64,000 nt of DNA from Phytohabitans maris (lineage in GTDB: Bacteria > Actinomycetota > Actinomycetes > Mycobacteriales > Micromonosporaceae): contig NZ_JAVHUY010000022.1 of the NCBI RefSeq assembly GCF_031085175.1, forward strand, positions 62,001-126,000, written 5' to 3'. Both the position numbers and the translations under genes were made by a program. Under the pieces are notes generated by a model. That model had not been told where the DNA came from and did no database searches. It worked only from the letters and a program-made list of their open reading frames with translations. Positions 1 through 8,941 of this stretch are shown piece by piece (position 1 is the first letter of the stretch; each line of letters begins with the position of its first letter).

Positions 1-311
1 TCGACGGCGTTCGTGACGAGGATGCCGTAGCCGTCACCCGGCCGCGCGAGCATCCGGCGGACGACCGCCCGGCCCTCCTCCCGGCCGAGGTCCAGGCTCA
101 CCGAGCGCTTGTGCCGGTTGAGCCCCGCCCAGTAGAGGCTGCTGCCGTCGGGAGCGAGCGGAAGCCGGCGCGTGTCCGGCGCCCCGCCCAGCGGGTCGAC
201 CCGGACGACGTCGGCGCCGAGCTGGGCCAGCACCATGGTGCCCGACGGCCCGGCCACGAACGTGGACAGGTCGAGGACGTGCAGCCCGGACAGCGGGCCG
301 GTGGAGACCAC
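1..311 (-). CDS. CaiB/BaiF family CoA-transferase, N-terminal part (cut by window edge)
   Basis: First 103 or so codons of a family III CoA-transferase, which moves CoA between organic acids. The N-terminal Rossmann-like segment is clear: residues VAGPSGTMVLAQLGADVVRV followed by the NRHKRSVSLDLG segment are typical of the family. The rest, including the catalytic Asp, lies outside the window. The GTG start at 311 comes 3 bases after the stop of the upstream VOC gene, so the two form an operon. Family assignment is firm; the substrate is unknown. The catabolic neighbourhood suggests activation of an organic acid. Confidence 0.85.
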   Translation of the reverse strand, partial: MVSTGPLSGLHVLDLSTFVAGPSGTMVLAQLGADVVRVDPLGGAPDTRRLPLAPDGSSLYWAGLNRHKRSVSLDLGREEGRAVVRRMLARPGDGYGILVTNAV

Positions 312-314
312 GGC

Positions 315-824
315 TCACTCGAAGGGGGAGACGAAGGGTACGCCGGCGGCGGCCGCGGCCTCGGCGATCCAGCCGCCGATCTCGGCCGCGATCTCGTGCG
401 AGACCAGTTCGATCCACATGCCGGGCGCTTGCGGGTTGTAGTGGAACGAGGCCCGGGTGATCCTGCCGTCCTCGGGCACGCCGGACAGCTCGCGCCGGTA
501 GCCCTGGGCCTCCAGCGCCGCGGCGGCGGCCGTGAGGTCGTCGGTGTAGTAGCCCAGGTGGTGGATGTACCGGCCGCCGGTGAGGGAGAGGTACGGCCCG
601 GCGTCGATCTGCTCCAGGAGCTCGACGAAGTGCGGCCCCCGCAGCGAGTACGTGAACCGGACGTGGCGGTCCCGCACGCCTTCGGGGCAGAGCAGCGGGG
701 TCTTCGCCTCCTTCGGCGGCGCCCAGAGCAGACCGAGCGCGCCGCCCATCTGGACCATGGCTTTGTCCAGATCGTCGACGATCATGCCGGTGTGGTAGAG
801 CCGCAGCAGTGGTCCGGTGCCCAT
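315..824 (-). CDS. VOC (glyoxalase/methylmalonyl-CoA epimerase-like) family protein
   Basis: A 169-residue vicinal-oxygen-chelate protein with two beta-alpha-beta-beta-beta modules. The four usual metal-ligand positions are occupied: His in RLYHTG, Glu in HFVELLE, His in YIHHLGYY and Glu in MWIELV. This fits a metal-dependent isomerase, epimerase or lyase acting on a small acid or CoA ester. The ATG at 824 was chosen because it follows a good ribosome site (GGAGGAG); an in-frame ATG at 857 lacks one. It is co-transcribed with the CoA-transferase and divergent from the P450 gene. The substrate cannot be read from the sequence. Confidence 0.8.
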   Translation of the reverse strand: MGTGPLLRLYHTGMIVDDLDKAMVQMGGALGLLWAPPKEAKTPLLCPEGVRDRHVRFTYSLRGPHFVELLEQIDAGPYLSLTGGRYIHHLGYYTDDLTAAAAALEAQGYRRELSGVPEDGRITRASFHYNPQAPGMWIELVSHEIAAEIGGWIAEAAAAAGVPFVSPFE

Positions 825-849
825 CTCTCCTCCTCGGTCAAGAGTGATA

Positions 850-863
850 TTACACATCGCTAA
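850..863 (+). promoter_or_regulatory. Weak match to the shared NTTTRCATKRYTAW motif
   Basis: TTACACATCGCTAA matches 11 of 14 positions of the motif seen at 8879, 30822, 37303 and 41526. It lies in the divergent promoter between the VOC gene and the P450 gene, 26 bases upstream of the VOC start. Weak on its own; listed because it is in the same kind of place as the better sites. Confidence 0.25.
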
Positions 864-904
864 GCATTCGCCAAACGCCGTTGACGTGCCAGAACCCCGG
901 ATGT

Positions 905-917
905 ACTAATAGTTAGT
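905..917. promoter_or_regulatory. Small inverted repeat in the VOC/P450 divergent promoter
   Basis: ACTAA-TAG-TTAGT is a perfect 5-bp inverted repeat in an A+T-rich island, 33 bases before the P450 start. It is a plausible operator for a TetR- or MarR-type regulator. The arms are short, so chance is possible. Confidence 0.3.
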
Positions 918-949
918 GAGGTTAAGCTTTGTGTCGGGGAGGAGCAGCC

Positions 950-2179
950 ATGCTGGCGGTCCAGAGCCTGCTGGCGCAGGAGACGGAGCGCGACCCGCAC
1001 GCGTACTACGCCTACCTTCGCGAGCACGATCCGGTCCACTACGACGAGGAGGCCGGGGCGTACCTGCTGACCCGCCACGAGGACGTCGGAGCCGCCTACC
1101 GCAACCCGGCGTTCTCCACCGCGAACTACCGCTGGCAGCTCGAACCGGTCATGGGGCGCACGATCCTGCAGATGGACGGCCGGGAGCACGCGAGCGTACG
1201 GGGGATGATGAGCCCCTCCTTCCGCGGCCAGGGCCTGCGGGCCTGGCTGCCGCTGATCGAGCGCACGGTCGGGGAGCTGCTCGACGACTCCCTTCGCACC
1301 ACAGTGGACAGTCTGGTCGGCCGGATGGCGAAGGGCGGCGAGGTCGACCTGGTGCCGCGCTTCAGCCACCTGCTGCCGGTCTACGTGATCGCCGAAGTGC
1401 TCGGGCTACCCAGATCCGACCACGAGCTCTTCTACGGCTGGTACCAGGCGCAGAGCCAGTTCCTGTCCAACCTCTCCCGCGATCCGCGGGTCGAGCGCCG
1501 CGGAGCGCGGGCACTGAAGGAGCTTCGGGAGTACCTCGCGCCCCTCGTCGCCCGCCGCCGCGCCGAGCCGGGTGACGACTTCGTCTCGAAGCTGGCGCGG
1601 GCGGAGGTCGACGGCCGGCGGCTGACCGACGAAGAGGTGATGACGCACGCCACCCACCTGCTCAACGCCGGCTCGGAGACCACCGACCGCACCGTGACCA
1701 ACCTGCTGAACCATCTGCTCACGGTGCCGGAGCGCTACGCGGCCGTACGCGACGACCGCTCACTCGTCCCGCGGGCGATCGGCGAGACCCTCCGGCTCAC
1801 GCCACCCTCGCAGATGAACGGGCGGGTGACGACCGAGGACGTCGAGGTCCGCGGGGTGCGGATTCCGGCCGGCTCGTTCGTGCTGCTCGTCATCGCCTCG
1901 GCCAACCGGGACGAACGCAGGTTCGCCAACGCGGCGCGGTTCGACATGTACCGCGACGACCTCCGGCACGAGCAGGCGTTCAGCGGCGTCGGGGAGCACT
2001 TCGCGTTCGGGTTCGGGCGCCACTTCTGCCTCGGTGCGACGGTGGCCCGAAGCGAGCTGGAGATCTCGCTCAACGCCCTCCTCGACGCGTTTCCCGACAT
2101 GCGGCTGGCGCCCGGCTTCGTCGCCGAGGAGCGCGGCCTCAAGATGCGCTCGCCGCGGGCGCTCCGCGTCGTCCTCTAG
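950..2179 (+). CDS. Cytochrome P450
   Basis: A 409-residue soluble bacterial P450 of normal length. Visible marks are the I-helix oxygen-activation motif NAGSETT, the K-helix ExxR as ETLR and the heme-binding loop FGFGRHFCLG (residues about 353-362, ligand Cys about 360). It needs a ferredoxin and reductase; a ferredoxin-reductase fusion is encoded at 18228-19901. It is closely similar to the P450 at 9991, including the shared LRLTPPSQMNGRV stretch. The ATG at 950 follows GGGGAGGAG. It is first in an operon with acyl-CoA synthetase, CoA-transferase and crotonase genes, so it probably hydroxylates the substrate or a side chain of it. Substrate unknown. Confidence 0.95.
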   Translation: MLAVQSLLAQETERDPHAYYAYLREHDPVHYDEEAGAYLLTRHEDVGAAYRNPAFSTANYRWQLEPVMGRTILQMDGREHASVRGMMSPSFRGQGLRAWLPLIERTVGELLDDSLRTTVDSLVGRMAKGGEVDLVPRFSHLLPVYVIAEVLGLPRSDHELFYGWYQAQSQFLSNLSRDPRVERRGARALKELREYLAPLVARRRAEPGDDFVSKLARAEVDGRRLTDEEVMTHATHLLNAGSETTDRTVTNLLNHLLTVPERYAAVRDDRSLVPRAIGETLRLTPPSQMNGRVTTEDVEVRGVRIPAGSFVLLVIASANRDERRFANAARFDMYRDDLRHEQAFSGVGEHFAFGFGRHFCLGATVARSELEISLNALLDAFPDMRLAPGFVAEERGLKMRSPRALRVVL

Positions 2180-2252
2180 CCGCCTCATCGCCGCAAATAT
2201 CGAGCCTAGCCAACACGCGCCGGAGCGGGGCGCGAGAGAGAGGAACCTGTCG

Positions 2253-4430
2253 ATGGCAACGCTGGAGTACGACAAGCGCCGTGCCTTGGTGACGCCGGGC
2301 CGTCTGCGCCACCTCTTCGGCGCCCGGCGCCTGGCCGTCGTGGGCGCTTCCAGTACGTCCAGCTGGGCGCGGAACCTGGTGCGCAGCCTCAACGCCGCCG
2401 GCGGGCTCAAGGAACTCGTCTTCGTGCACCCGAAGTACCCGGAGCTCTTCGGCCAGGCCACCGTGCCCAACCTGCGCGACCTCGAGGAGCCGATCGACCT
2501 CGCGTTCCTGATGGTGGGCCCGAGCCGGGTCGACGAGATCATCGAGGACGCCGCGGCCGCCGGTATCCGCAACGCCGTCGTCCTGGCGGCGGGCTACGGG
2601 GAAACCGGCCAGGACGGGCGCGCGCGGCAGCTCGCACTGGCCGAGCACGCCCGGCGGCTGGACGTCACCGTGATGGGACCCAACACGATCGGCTTCATCA
2701 ACGCGACAGCCGGCATCGCCCCCTGGGCCGTCGCCACCGAGCGTCCCCCGCTGAAGGGAACGGTCAGCGCCGTGTTCGAGAGCGGGTCGATGGCCCGCGC
2801 CACGCACGAGTTCGCCCAGGCCCACGGCGTCGGCGCGAGCCTCTGGGCCTCGGTCGGCAACTCCGCCGTACTCACCAGCCTGGACGTCCTGGAGTACCTC
2901 CTCGAGGACGAGCCGACCAGAGCCGTCGCGCTGTTCCTGGAGACGGTGGGCGAGCCCGACCGGCTGCTCGCGCTGGGCCGGCGCGCCCTGGAGCTCGACA
3001 AGCCGATCGTGGCCTTCAAAGCCGGCCGCACCGAGGCCGGCCAGCGCTCGGCCATGGCGCACACCGGTGCCGTCGCCACGGACGACGCCGTCGTCGACGC
3101 CCTCTTCCGGCAGGCCGGCATCGTCCGGGCGGAGAGCCTGGAGGAGCTGGTCAGCACCGTCGGGCTGTTCGGCCACTACCCCGAGCGTCCCAAGGGGCGG
3201 CGGATGGGCGTGGTCACCTCGTCCGGGGGCGGCTGCAACATCATCGCCGACCTGGCCGCCGCCAACGGCCTCGACCTGCCGGAGTGGGAGCGGTCGACCG
3301 TCGACGCGCTCGCCGAGCACCTGCCGCCGTTCGCCTCGATCCTCAACCCGCTGGACACCACCGGGTTCGGTCACGCGCGGGCCAGACCCCGCCCGACCAA
3401 GGCCGAAGACGACCTGATGGAGATCGCCGTCAAGGACAGCGGCATCGACTTCATGTTCACGATGATGACGCCGCTTCCCAGCAGCCGGCCGGAGGACCCG
3501 GCCTTCATCGAGAGCCGGCTGGAGATCCTCGGCCAGATCGTCCGCGATGCCCCGGTACCCCTGTTCCTCGCCTCCAACACCTGCCTGGACCTGCCCGACT
3601 ATCCGCGCGGCCTGCTCGCCGGGGCCGGTCTCCACCTGCTGCCGGGCGCGGACCTGGCGCTGAAGTCCCTGGGCCACCTGATGCGCTGGGTGGACCTGCG
3701 CGCCAGCGTGCTCGCCGACGAACCCCCCGCCCGGGTATCGCCGGACGGCGGCTCGGGTCCGGCGCTGACCGGTACGTGGGCCGAGGACGAGGGGCGCGAC
3801 CTGCTCACCGCCCACGGTGTGCCGATGGCGCCGGCCGTCCTGGTGACCGACCGGCGGGACGCCGCCCGGCTGGTCGCCGAGTGGGACGGGCCGGTCGCCA
3901 TGAAGGTGTGCTCGCGCGAGATCGCCCACAAGTCGGACATCGGCGGCGTGATCCTCGGTGTCGGCAGCCCACCGGCGGCCGAGGCCGCGTTCGACCGCAT
4001 CCTCGCCGCCGCCGCGACGCACGTGCCAGAAGCCACCGTCCGGGGTGTACTCGTCTCGCCGATGCGCACCGGGGGACTGGAGATGCTGATCGGCGTGACC
4101 AGCGATCCGACGTTCGGCGCGGTGCTCGCCGTGGGGCTGGGCGGGATCTGGGTCGAGGTGTTCAAGGACGTGAGCCTCCGGGTGCTGCCGGTGTGTCCGG
4201 GCACGGTGAAGGAGATGCTGCTGGAGCTGAAGGCGGCACCACTGCTGCGCGGCGTACGCGGCGTCGCGCCCGTCGACCTCGACGCGCTCACCGACGTCAT
4301 CATGGCGGTGAGTCGCGCGGCGCTCGCCCTCGGCGACCGGCTGGAGACGCTGGAGGTCAACCCGCTGCGCGTCGACGGCGCCGTGGTGGAAGGGCTCGAC
4401 GCGCTCGTCGTGACGGGGGACCGGGCATGA
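2253..4430 (+). CDS. NDP-forming acyl-CoA synthetase (acetate-CoA ligase family)
   Basis: A 725-residue fused alpha-beta acyl-CoA synthetase. In order: N-terminal CoA-binding Rossmann domain (RRLAVVGASS, about residues 25-35), succinyl-CoA-ligase-like flavodoxin folds with the GPNTIGF loop, the phosphohistidine region AMAHTGA (about residue 270), and a C-terminal ATP-grasp domain (about 510-725) with the VAMKVCSREIAHKSDIGGV segment typical of the family. These enzymes make acyl-CoA with release of ADP and phosphate. The ATG at 2253 was chosen because the protein begins there with family-like sequence. The next gene overlaps it by ATGA. Confidence 0.9.
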   Translation: MATLEYDKRRALVTPGRLRHLFGARRLAVVGASSTSSWARNLVRSLNAAGGLKELVFVHPKYPELFGQATVPNLRDLEEPIDLAFLMVGPSRVDEIIEDAAAAGIRNAVVLAAGYGETGQDGRARQLALAEHARRLDVTVMGPNTIGFINATAGIAPWAVATERPPLKGTVSAVFESGSMARATHEFAQAHGVGASLWASVGNSAVLTSLDVLEYLLEDEPTRAVALFLETVGEPDRLLALGRRALELDKPIVAFKAGRTEAGQRSAMAHTGAVATDDAVVDALFRQAGIVRAESLEELVSTVGLFGHYPERPKGRRMGVVTSSGGGCNIIADLAAANGLDLPEWERSTVDALAEHLPPFASILNPLDTTGFGHARARPRPTKAEDDLMEIAVKDSGIDFMFTMMTPLPSSRPEDPAFIESRLEILGQIVRDAPVPLFLASNTCLDLPDYPRGLLAGAGLHLLPGADLALKSLGHLMRWVDLRASVLADEPPARVSPDGGSGPALTGTWAEDEGRDLLTAHGVPMAPAVLVTDRRDAARLVAEWDGPVAMKVCSREIAHKSDIGGVILGVGSPPAAEAAFDRILAAAATHVPEATVRGVLVSPMRTGGLEMLIGVTSDPTFGAVLAVGLGGIWVEVFKDVSLRVLPVCPGTVKEMLLELKAAPLLRGVRGVAPVDLDALTDVIMAVSRAALALGDRLETLEVNPLRVDGAVVEGLDALVVTGDRA

Positions 4431-5716
4431 GCGGGAGTCGCGAGGCTACGGACATCGACCACGGCGGTGGGCGAGCGCCGAGCGACGGAGCGGGGGTAGG
4501 CAAGGGCCACAACCCGCGGGGTGCGCTCGCCGGCGTGCGGGTACTCGATTTCACCCGGTTCCTGCAGGGCCCGTACGCGACCCGGCTCTTCGCCGACATG
4601 GGCGCCGACGTGCTCAAGGTCGAGCGACCGGGTGGTGAATGGGACCGGCGGCTGCGGCCGGCGAAGGACGGGTTCACCGGGTTCTTCCACGGGCTCAACC
4701 GGGGAAAGCGGTCGGTGGCGATCGACATTTCCATCCCGGAGGGGCGCGACCTGGTCCTCGAACTGGCGCGCGAGGTGGACGTGGTCGTCGAAAACTTCCG
4801 GCCCGGGGTCCTCGACCGGCTCGGGCTGGGCTACGAGGCGCTCAAGGCCGTCAACCCGCGGATCATCTACGCCGGTGCCTCCGGCTACGGGCCGGGTGGC
4901 CCGCGCAGCGACGAGCCGATGTACGACATGGTCGCCCAGGCGGTCTCCGGCGTGTCGGACTTCATGCGCAGCCCGGAAGGGGTTCCCCGGCTCGCCACCC
5001 GGGCGATGGCCGACTCGGCGGGCGCGATGTTCCTGGCCATGGCGGTGGTCACCGCCCTGTACGTGCGGGAGCGGACCGGGCAGGGGCAGCGGGTCGACGC
5101 CAGCCTGGTCGGCTCCTGCCTCGGGATGCACACCGCCGAGGTGACCATCGCGCTGTACGAGAACCGGGTCCACCGGCCGCAGGGGCGGGTCACGTCGACC
5201 TCCGGTGCGTTCCGGTGCCGCGACGACCGTTGGTTGGTGATCGGTGCCACCGACCAGAAGCTCTGGCGCAACCTCACCCAGGCGCTCGGGCGGCCGGACC
5301 TGGTCGACGACGAGCGGTTCGCGTACGGCAAGATCCGCGAGGCCAACCGGGCGGTGCTCGAACCGATCCTGGAGGAGGTCTTCCGCACCGCCGACCGCGA
5401 CGAGTGGGTGGAGCGGATGCGCGCGGCCGACGTGCCGGTCGCGCCGGTCCAGACCTTCCTGGAGGTCGCCGACGACCCGGATGTGCTGGCCAACGGGTAC
5501 GTCGTGGAGCAGGACGATCCCGAGTGGGGCAAGGTCCGCACCGTCGGCCACCCGTTCCACATGAGCCTGACCCCCGGTGAGGTGGGGCCGGCGACGCCGG
5601 CCCTCGGCGAGAGCACCCTCGCCGAGCTGCGCCGGCTCGGGCGCACCGGCGAGGAGGCCGCGGACCTGCGGGCCCGCGGCGTGGTCGAGTTCCGGGAGGA
5701 GGGCGCGGCGGCATGA
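4427..5716 (+). CDS. CaiB/BaiF family III CoA-transferase
   Basis: A 429-residue, full-length single-domain family III CoA-transferase. The core starts near residue 35 (GVRVLDFTRFLQGPYATRLF) after a Gly/Asp-rich leader. The NRGKRSVAIDI, VENFRPGVLDRLGLGY and GQRVDASL segments are characteristic, and the probable nucleophilic Asp lies in RAMADSAGAM. It probably moves CoA to the acid made upstream in the pathway. It overlaps the synthetase and the next crotonase by 4 bases on each side, which points to translational coupling. Confidence 0.93.
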   Translation: MSGSREATDIDHGGGRAPSDGAGVGKGHNPRGALAGVRVLDFTRFLQGPYATRLFADMGADVLKVERPGGEWDRRLRPAKDGFTGFFHGLNRGKRSVAIDISIPEGRDLVLELAREVDVVVENFRPGVLDRLGLGYEALKAVNPRIIYAGASGYGPGGPRSDEPMYDMVAQAVSGVSDFMRSPEGVPRLATRAMADSAGAMFLAMAVVTALYVRERTGQGQRVDASLVGSCLGMHTAEVTIALYENRVHRPQGRVTSTSGAFRCRDDRWLVIGATDQKLWRNLTQALGRPDLVDDERFAYGKIREANRAVLEPILEEVFRTADRDEWVERMRAADVPVAPVQTFLEVADDPDVLANGYVVEQDDPEWGKVRTVGHPFHMSLTPGEVGPATPALGESTLAELRRLGRTGEEAADLRARGVVEFREEGAAA

Positions 5717-6630
5717 AACCCAAACGCTGGGGTACGCCGGAGAGCCTCGCGGCCGCCGACCAGCAGGTGCTCTACGACGTCGACCGGGCGGGCGTCGCGT
5801 ACATCACGCTGAACCGGCCGGAGAAGCACAACGCGCTGAGCGTGCCGATGCGCGAGCGCGTCGCCGAGCTGGTCGCCGCGGCCGACGCCGACGACGACGT
5901 GCGGGTTCTGGTCTTCCGGGGCAACGGCAGGTCCTTCTGCAGCGGCAACGAAATCAACGAGGAGTGGGGGCAGCGGCGGCCGCACGAGCGCCGCCGGACC
6001 CTCGACGTGGGCTACCGGTACGGCGCCGACATGGCCTGGGGGCGGCTGGGCTTCAGCCAGGCGATCTCCCGGTCGGACAAGGTCACCATCGCTCAGGTCC
6101 ACGGCTACTGCGCGGCGGCGGCGTACTTCATGATCGCCTGCAAGTGCGACCTCGTGGTGGCGGCCGCGGACGCCCGGATCGGGGCCCTGGAGGCGCGGTT
6201 CCTCGGCCCGGCGGGTGCGGTGGCCAGCGTGCACATCAACCGCATCCTGGGCATGAAGGCGGCCCGCCGGACCGGCTTCACCGCCAAGCCGATGAGCGGG
6301 ACGGAGGCGTACGACCTGGGGCTGGTGTACCGGTGCGCACCGGTCGAGGAACTGCCCTCGGTGACCGGGGAGATAGCCCGCGACATCGCCGCCCGACCCG
6401 CGGGCGCGCTCGACTTCCTGGTGGCTCGGCTACGCGCCGCGGAGGGCCTGATGGATACCAGCGTTCCGGCGATCACCGGGCTGCTCGTCTCGCACTTCCT
6501 GCAGGCGGCGCCCGACGAGATGGACTTCTGGCGCACGGCCCGCCGGGTCGGCGTGGGCGGTGCCCTCGATGCCGACAAGGCCCGCAAGGGCGCGGCCGAC
6601 CCGCGCGCGGACAGGAACCCGGCCTCATGA
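5713..6630 (+). CDS. Enoyl-CoA hydratase/isomerase family protein (crotonase 1)
   Basis: A 305-residue crotonase-fold protein. The oxyanion-hole segment FCSGNE and the second-glutamate region (IGALEARF) are present. The usual GGGxE glutamate position falls in HGYCAAAAYFMIAC and appears to be Met, so only one of the two hydratase glutamates is kept. It may be an isomerase, hydrolase or C-C lyase rather than a simple hydratase. First of three consecutive crotonases joined by 4-base overlaps. Confidence 0.9.
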   Translation: MKPKRWGTPESLAAADQQVLYDVDRAGVAYITLNRPEKHNALSVPMRERVAELVAAADADDDVRVLVFRGNGRSFCSGNEINEEWGQRRPHERRRTLDVGYRYGADMAWGRLGFSQAISRSDKVTIAQVHGYCAAAAYFMIACKCDLVVAAADARIGALEARFLGPAGAVASVHINRILGMKAARRTGFTAKPMSGTEAYDLGLVYRCAPVEELPSVTGEIARDIAARPAGALDFLVARLRAAEGLMDTSVPAITGLLVSHFLQAAPDEMDFWRTARRVGVGGALDADKARKGAADPRADRNPAS

Positions 6631-7346
6631 TCGACGTCAAGGTGGCCGACTGGGTCGGCACGGTACAGGTGGCGGACTTCGCCGGGCTGTCGCGCTACGA
6701 CGCGGCGTTCGCCTGGGAACTGCGGGATACCGTCGTCGCCCTCGCCGACGACAGCGAGGTCAAGGTGATCGTGCTCCGCACGGACGGCGGAGACTTCGCA
6801 CCGGACGTACCCGGGGCGCCGCTCCCGTCGGACCGGTCGGCGACCTGGCGCCGGGTCTTCGCCGGTGCCAAGGGCTTGTACCAGTCGCTCGCCTTCTGCA
6901 AGAAGGTGGTCGTCACCGAAGTGACCGGCGCGTGCCGCGGCGCCGGAAGCGCCCTCGTGCTCTGCTCCGATCTGACCGTGGCCGCCGAGGAGAGCAGCTT
7001 CGGTTCGCCGTTCCTGGCCGTGCCGGAGTCCAACTTCGTTCTGGCCGCGCTGACGATGAGGCTCAACCGGGCCAAGGCGTGGGCCGTCACCGGCGACGTC
7101 CTCGACGCAGCCCGCGCCGAAGAGGTCGGGCTGGTCAACCAGGTCGTCCCGGGCGCGTCGCTCAGAGCCGAGACGGACGCGCTGGCCGCCCGCGTCACAG
7201 CCATGCCCCTCGACGGGGTGACCATGTCCAAGATGCTGCTCCAGGCGGTGCTCGACGCCCACGGGGTGGGCCGCGACTTCGACCTCGCGACGCACTACGC
7301 GGCCCGCCGGCGGCATGCCGAGAACGCGGGAGGTGGGGCGCTATGA
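6627..7346 (+). CDS. Enoyl-CoA hydratase/isomerase-like protein (crotonase 2), degenerate active site
   Basis: A 239-residue crotonase-fold protein. The CoA-binding scaffold is recognisable (GACRGAGSALVLCSDLTVA, and MRLNRAKAWAVTGD in the second half). Both canonical glutamates are replaced: by alignment with rat-type hydratase they are Ala and Phe (FGSPFLAV). It may be a non-hydratase crotonase or a structural partner of its neighbours. It overlaps both neighbours by 4 bases. Confidence 0.85.
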   Translation: MIDVKVADWVGTVQVADFAGLSRYDAAFAWELRDTVVALADDSEVKVIVLRTDGGDFAPDVPGAPLPSDRSATWRRVFAGAKGLYQSLAFCKKVVVTEVTGACRGAGSALVLCSDLTVAAEESSFGSPFLAVPESNFVLAALTMRLNRAKAWAVTGDVLDAARAEEVGLVNQVVPGASLRAETDALAARVTAMPLDGVTMSKMLLQAVLDAHGVGRDFDLATHYAARRRHAENAGGGAL

Positions 7347-8203
7347 CCACGGACGGCGGTGCGGTCGAGTTGGCCCTCGACCACGAACGGCACCAGGCGG
7401 TCATCAGGATCCGCCGGGAGGAGCACGGCAACCGGCTGACCCGGGCCATGGCGCGGCAGTTCGTCGCCCACCTCGACGCGATCGACGCCGACGACGACAT
7501 CAAGGTCGCGGTGATCGAGGGTACCGGCGCGCATCTGTCGTCCGGATGGGATCCGCGGGAGGCGTGGGAGCAGTACGTCGAGGCGCCCGGCGGTGCGGTG
7601 AAGAAGCACCCGAGCCAGCGCGCCCGCCTCGTCGCGCTCTCCGACGAGTGGTGGGGACCGAACGGCCTCTACCGGCGCCTGCTGCACTGTCGCAAGGTCA
7701 CCATCGCGAAGGCGGTGGGGGACTGCTACGAGACCGGGCTGTACCTGACGCTCTGCAGCGACCTCGCGGTCGCCCACGAGAACGCCCGGTTCGCCGTACC
7801 GCGGTGGCGCAACGTCGGCGTGGACGGCGACCTGTCGCTGCTCATCGCCACGGTCGGGCTCAAGCGTACGAAGGAGCTCATGTACGCCGGGACGGCGTGG
7901 GACGCCGGCACCGCATCGCGTTACGGGCTGGTGGACGGCGTTTCGGCGGCCCCGGACGAGGAGGTGGGCCGGCTCGCGGAGATGTGCGCGTCGATCATGC
8001 GCGACGGCATCGTCACCGAGAAGTACGCCGTCTTCGCGTCGCTGGCCAAGATGGGCGTCGACCACGCGTTCGCCGCGGCGACCGTGGTCGGCGCGTCACT
8101 GAGCAACATCCACTTCCAGCCGGGCGAGTACAACTTCCTCGCCGACCGGCGCCGGCACGGCACGGCGGCGGCGCTGGAGCGGTCCCGCCGCGACCTCGGA
8201 TGA
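7343..8203 (+). CDS. Enoyl-CoA hydratase/isomerase-like protein (crotonase 3), degenerate active site
   Basis: A 286-residue crotonase-fold protein, last in the operon. The fold is seen in GTGAHLSSGWD, KVTIAKAVGDCYETGLYLTL and CSDLAVAHENARFAVP. The positions of the two hydratase glutamates look like Tyr and Arg, so ordinary hydration is unlikely. An acidic residue in its own GDCYE segment might substitute. It ends 14 bases before the end of the convergent MarR gene. Confidence 0.85.
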   Translation: MTTDGGAVELALDHERHQAVIRIRREEHGNRLTRAMARQFVAHLDAIDADDDIKVAVIEGTGAHLSSGWDPREAWEQYVEAPGGAVKKHPSQRARLVALSDEWWGPNGLYRRLLHCRKVTIAKAVGDCYETGLYLTLCSDLAVAHENARFAVPRWRNVGVDGDLSLLIATVGLKRTKELMYAGTAWDAGTASRYGLVDGVSAAPDEEVGRLAEMCASIMRDGIVTEKYAVFASLAKMGVDHAFAAATVVGASLSNIHFQPGEYNFLADRRRHGTAAALERSRRDLG

Positions 8204-8217
8204 GCCGGCGGCCCGGC

Positions 8218-8688
8218 TCAGGGCAACTCCGGGTCGCAGAGCAGCTCGAGCACGGGCAGCACGCCGAGCAGGGCGTGGAGCTGCTCGTCGGTGAGCCGCG
8301 CGAGATGGTCGGACAGCCACACCTCGCGGCTGCGCAGGATCCGCTGCCGCTCCTGCTCCCCGGCCGGGGTCAGCGAGATGACGGCGTTACGCCGGTCGAG
8401 GGGATCCGCCTCGCGGGCGACCAGCCCGAGCTCGACCAACCGGTTGAGGCTGCGGGTGACCGACGGCGGGCTCACCCCTTCGCTGGTGGCCAGGTCGCCG
8501 GCGGACGCCGGCTGCATGCGGTGGATCGCGAACATCAACGAGATCAAGGCGTAGGACAACCCGTCGTCGGTCTGCTGGCGCAGCACGCGGCCGAGCCGGC
8601 CCAGCGTCATCCGGAGCCGGACCAGGTCCTCGTGGCGGATCCGCCGGGCGGTGCGACGTCCACCGTTGGTGGACCGGGTAACTGTCAT
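8218..8688 (-). CDS. MarR family transcriptional regulator
   Basis: A 156-residue MarR-type winged-helix repressor. The recognition helix region is AGDLATSEGVSPPSVTRSLN, followed by the wing with the DPLDRRNAVISLTPAG signature; the dimerisation helices flank it. MarR proteins usually bind aromatic acids or CoA esters. The ATG at 8688 follows GGGAG; an in-frame ATG at 8736 has no such site. It is divergent from the NTF2-like/P450 operon and convergent with the crotonases, so it probably controls one or both. Confidence 0.9.
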   Translation of the reverse strand: MTVTRSTNGGRRTARRIRHEDLVRLRMTLGRLGRVLRQQTDDGLSYALISLMFAIHRMQPASAGDLATSEGVSPPSVTRSLNRLVELGLVAREADPLDRRNAVISLTPAGEQERQRILRSREVWLSDHLARLTDEQLHALLGVLPVLELLCDPELP

Positions 8689-8941
8689 GGTGATCGGACT
8701 CCCGACGCTCTGACCTGTTGCCGAACACGGTCGCACGCCGATGGGCGAACGTGTGAGGCAGTGAGCAATATTTTACCTAGTTAGCTAGTCGTGCGTTCGA
8801 CGCGGCCGTCCGGTCCAGACCACGAATGCCGGCGGATCGCATGATCGAAGTGGTTGCCAAGGCTCTAGTCGAGGATTACTTTACATGGTTATATATTGGG
8901 TCGCCGCACAAGGGCGGGCCGCTCAGGAGGAGGGGACGGCA
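8689..8941. promoter_or_regulatory. Divergent promoter region, marR / NTF2-like-P450 operon
   Basis: A 253-base gap with A+T-rich islands unlike the surrounding DNA: the stretch around 8765-8790 contains the near-palindrome CTAGTTAGCTAG, and 8870-8900 contains the motif CTTTACATGGTTAT. No coding sequence is seen. The first is a candidate MarR operator; the second is shared with other promoters in the window. Confidence 0.4.
8879..8892 (+). promoter_or_regulatory. Candidate operator, motif NTTTRCATKRYTAW
   Basis: CTTTACATGGTTAT, 50 bases upstream of the NTF2-like start at 8942. Near-identical sequences lie at 30822-30835, 37303-37316 and 41526-41539, each upstream of a transport or acyl-CoA operon. 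Confidence 0.4.

Noticed and set aside
2139-4022. 627-codon minus-strand open frame
   Set aside because: Shadow of the NDP-forming acyl-CoA synthetase on the other strand, low-complexity composition.
3599-5560. 653-codon minus-strand open frame
   Set aside because: Antisense to the synthetase and CoA-transferase genes, which have clear families and overlapping starts.
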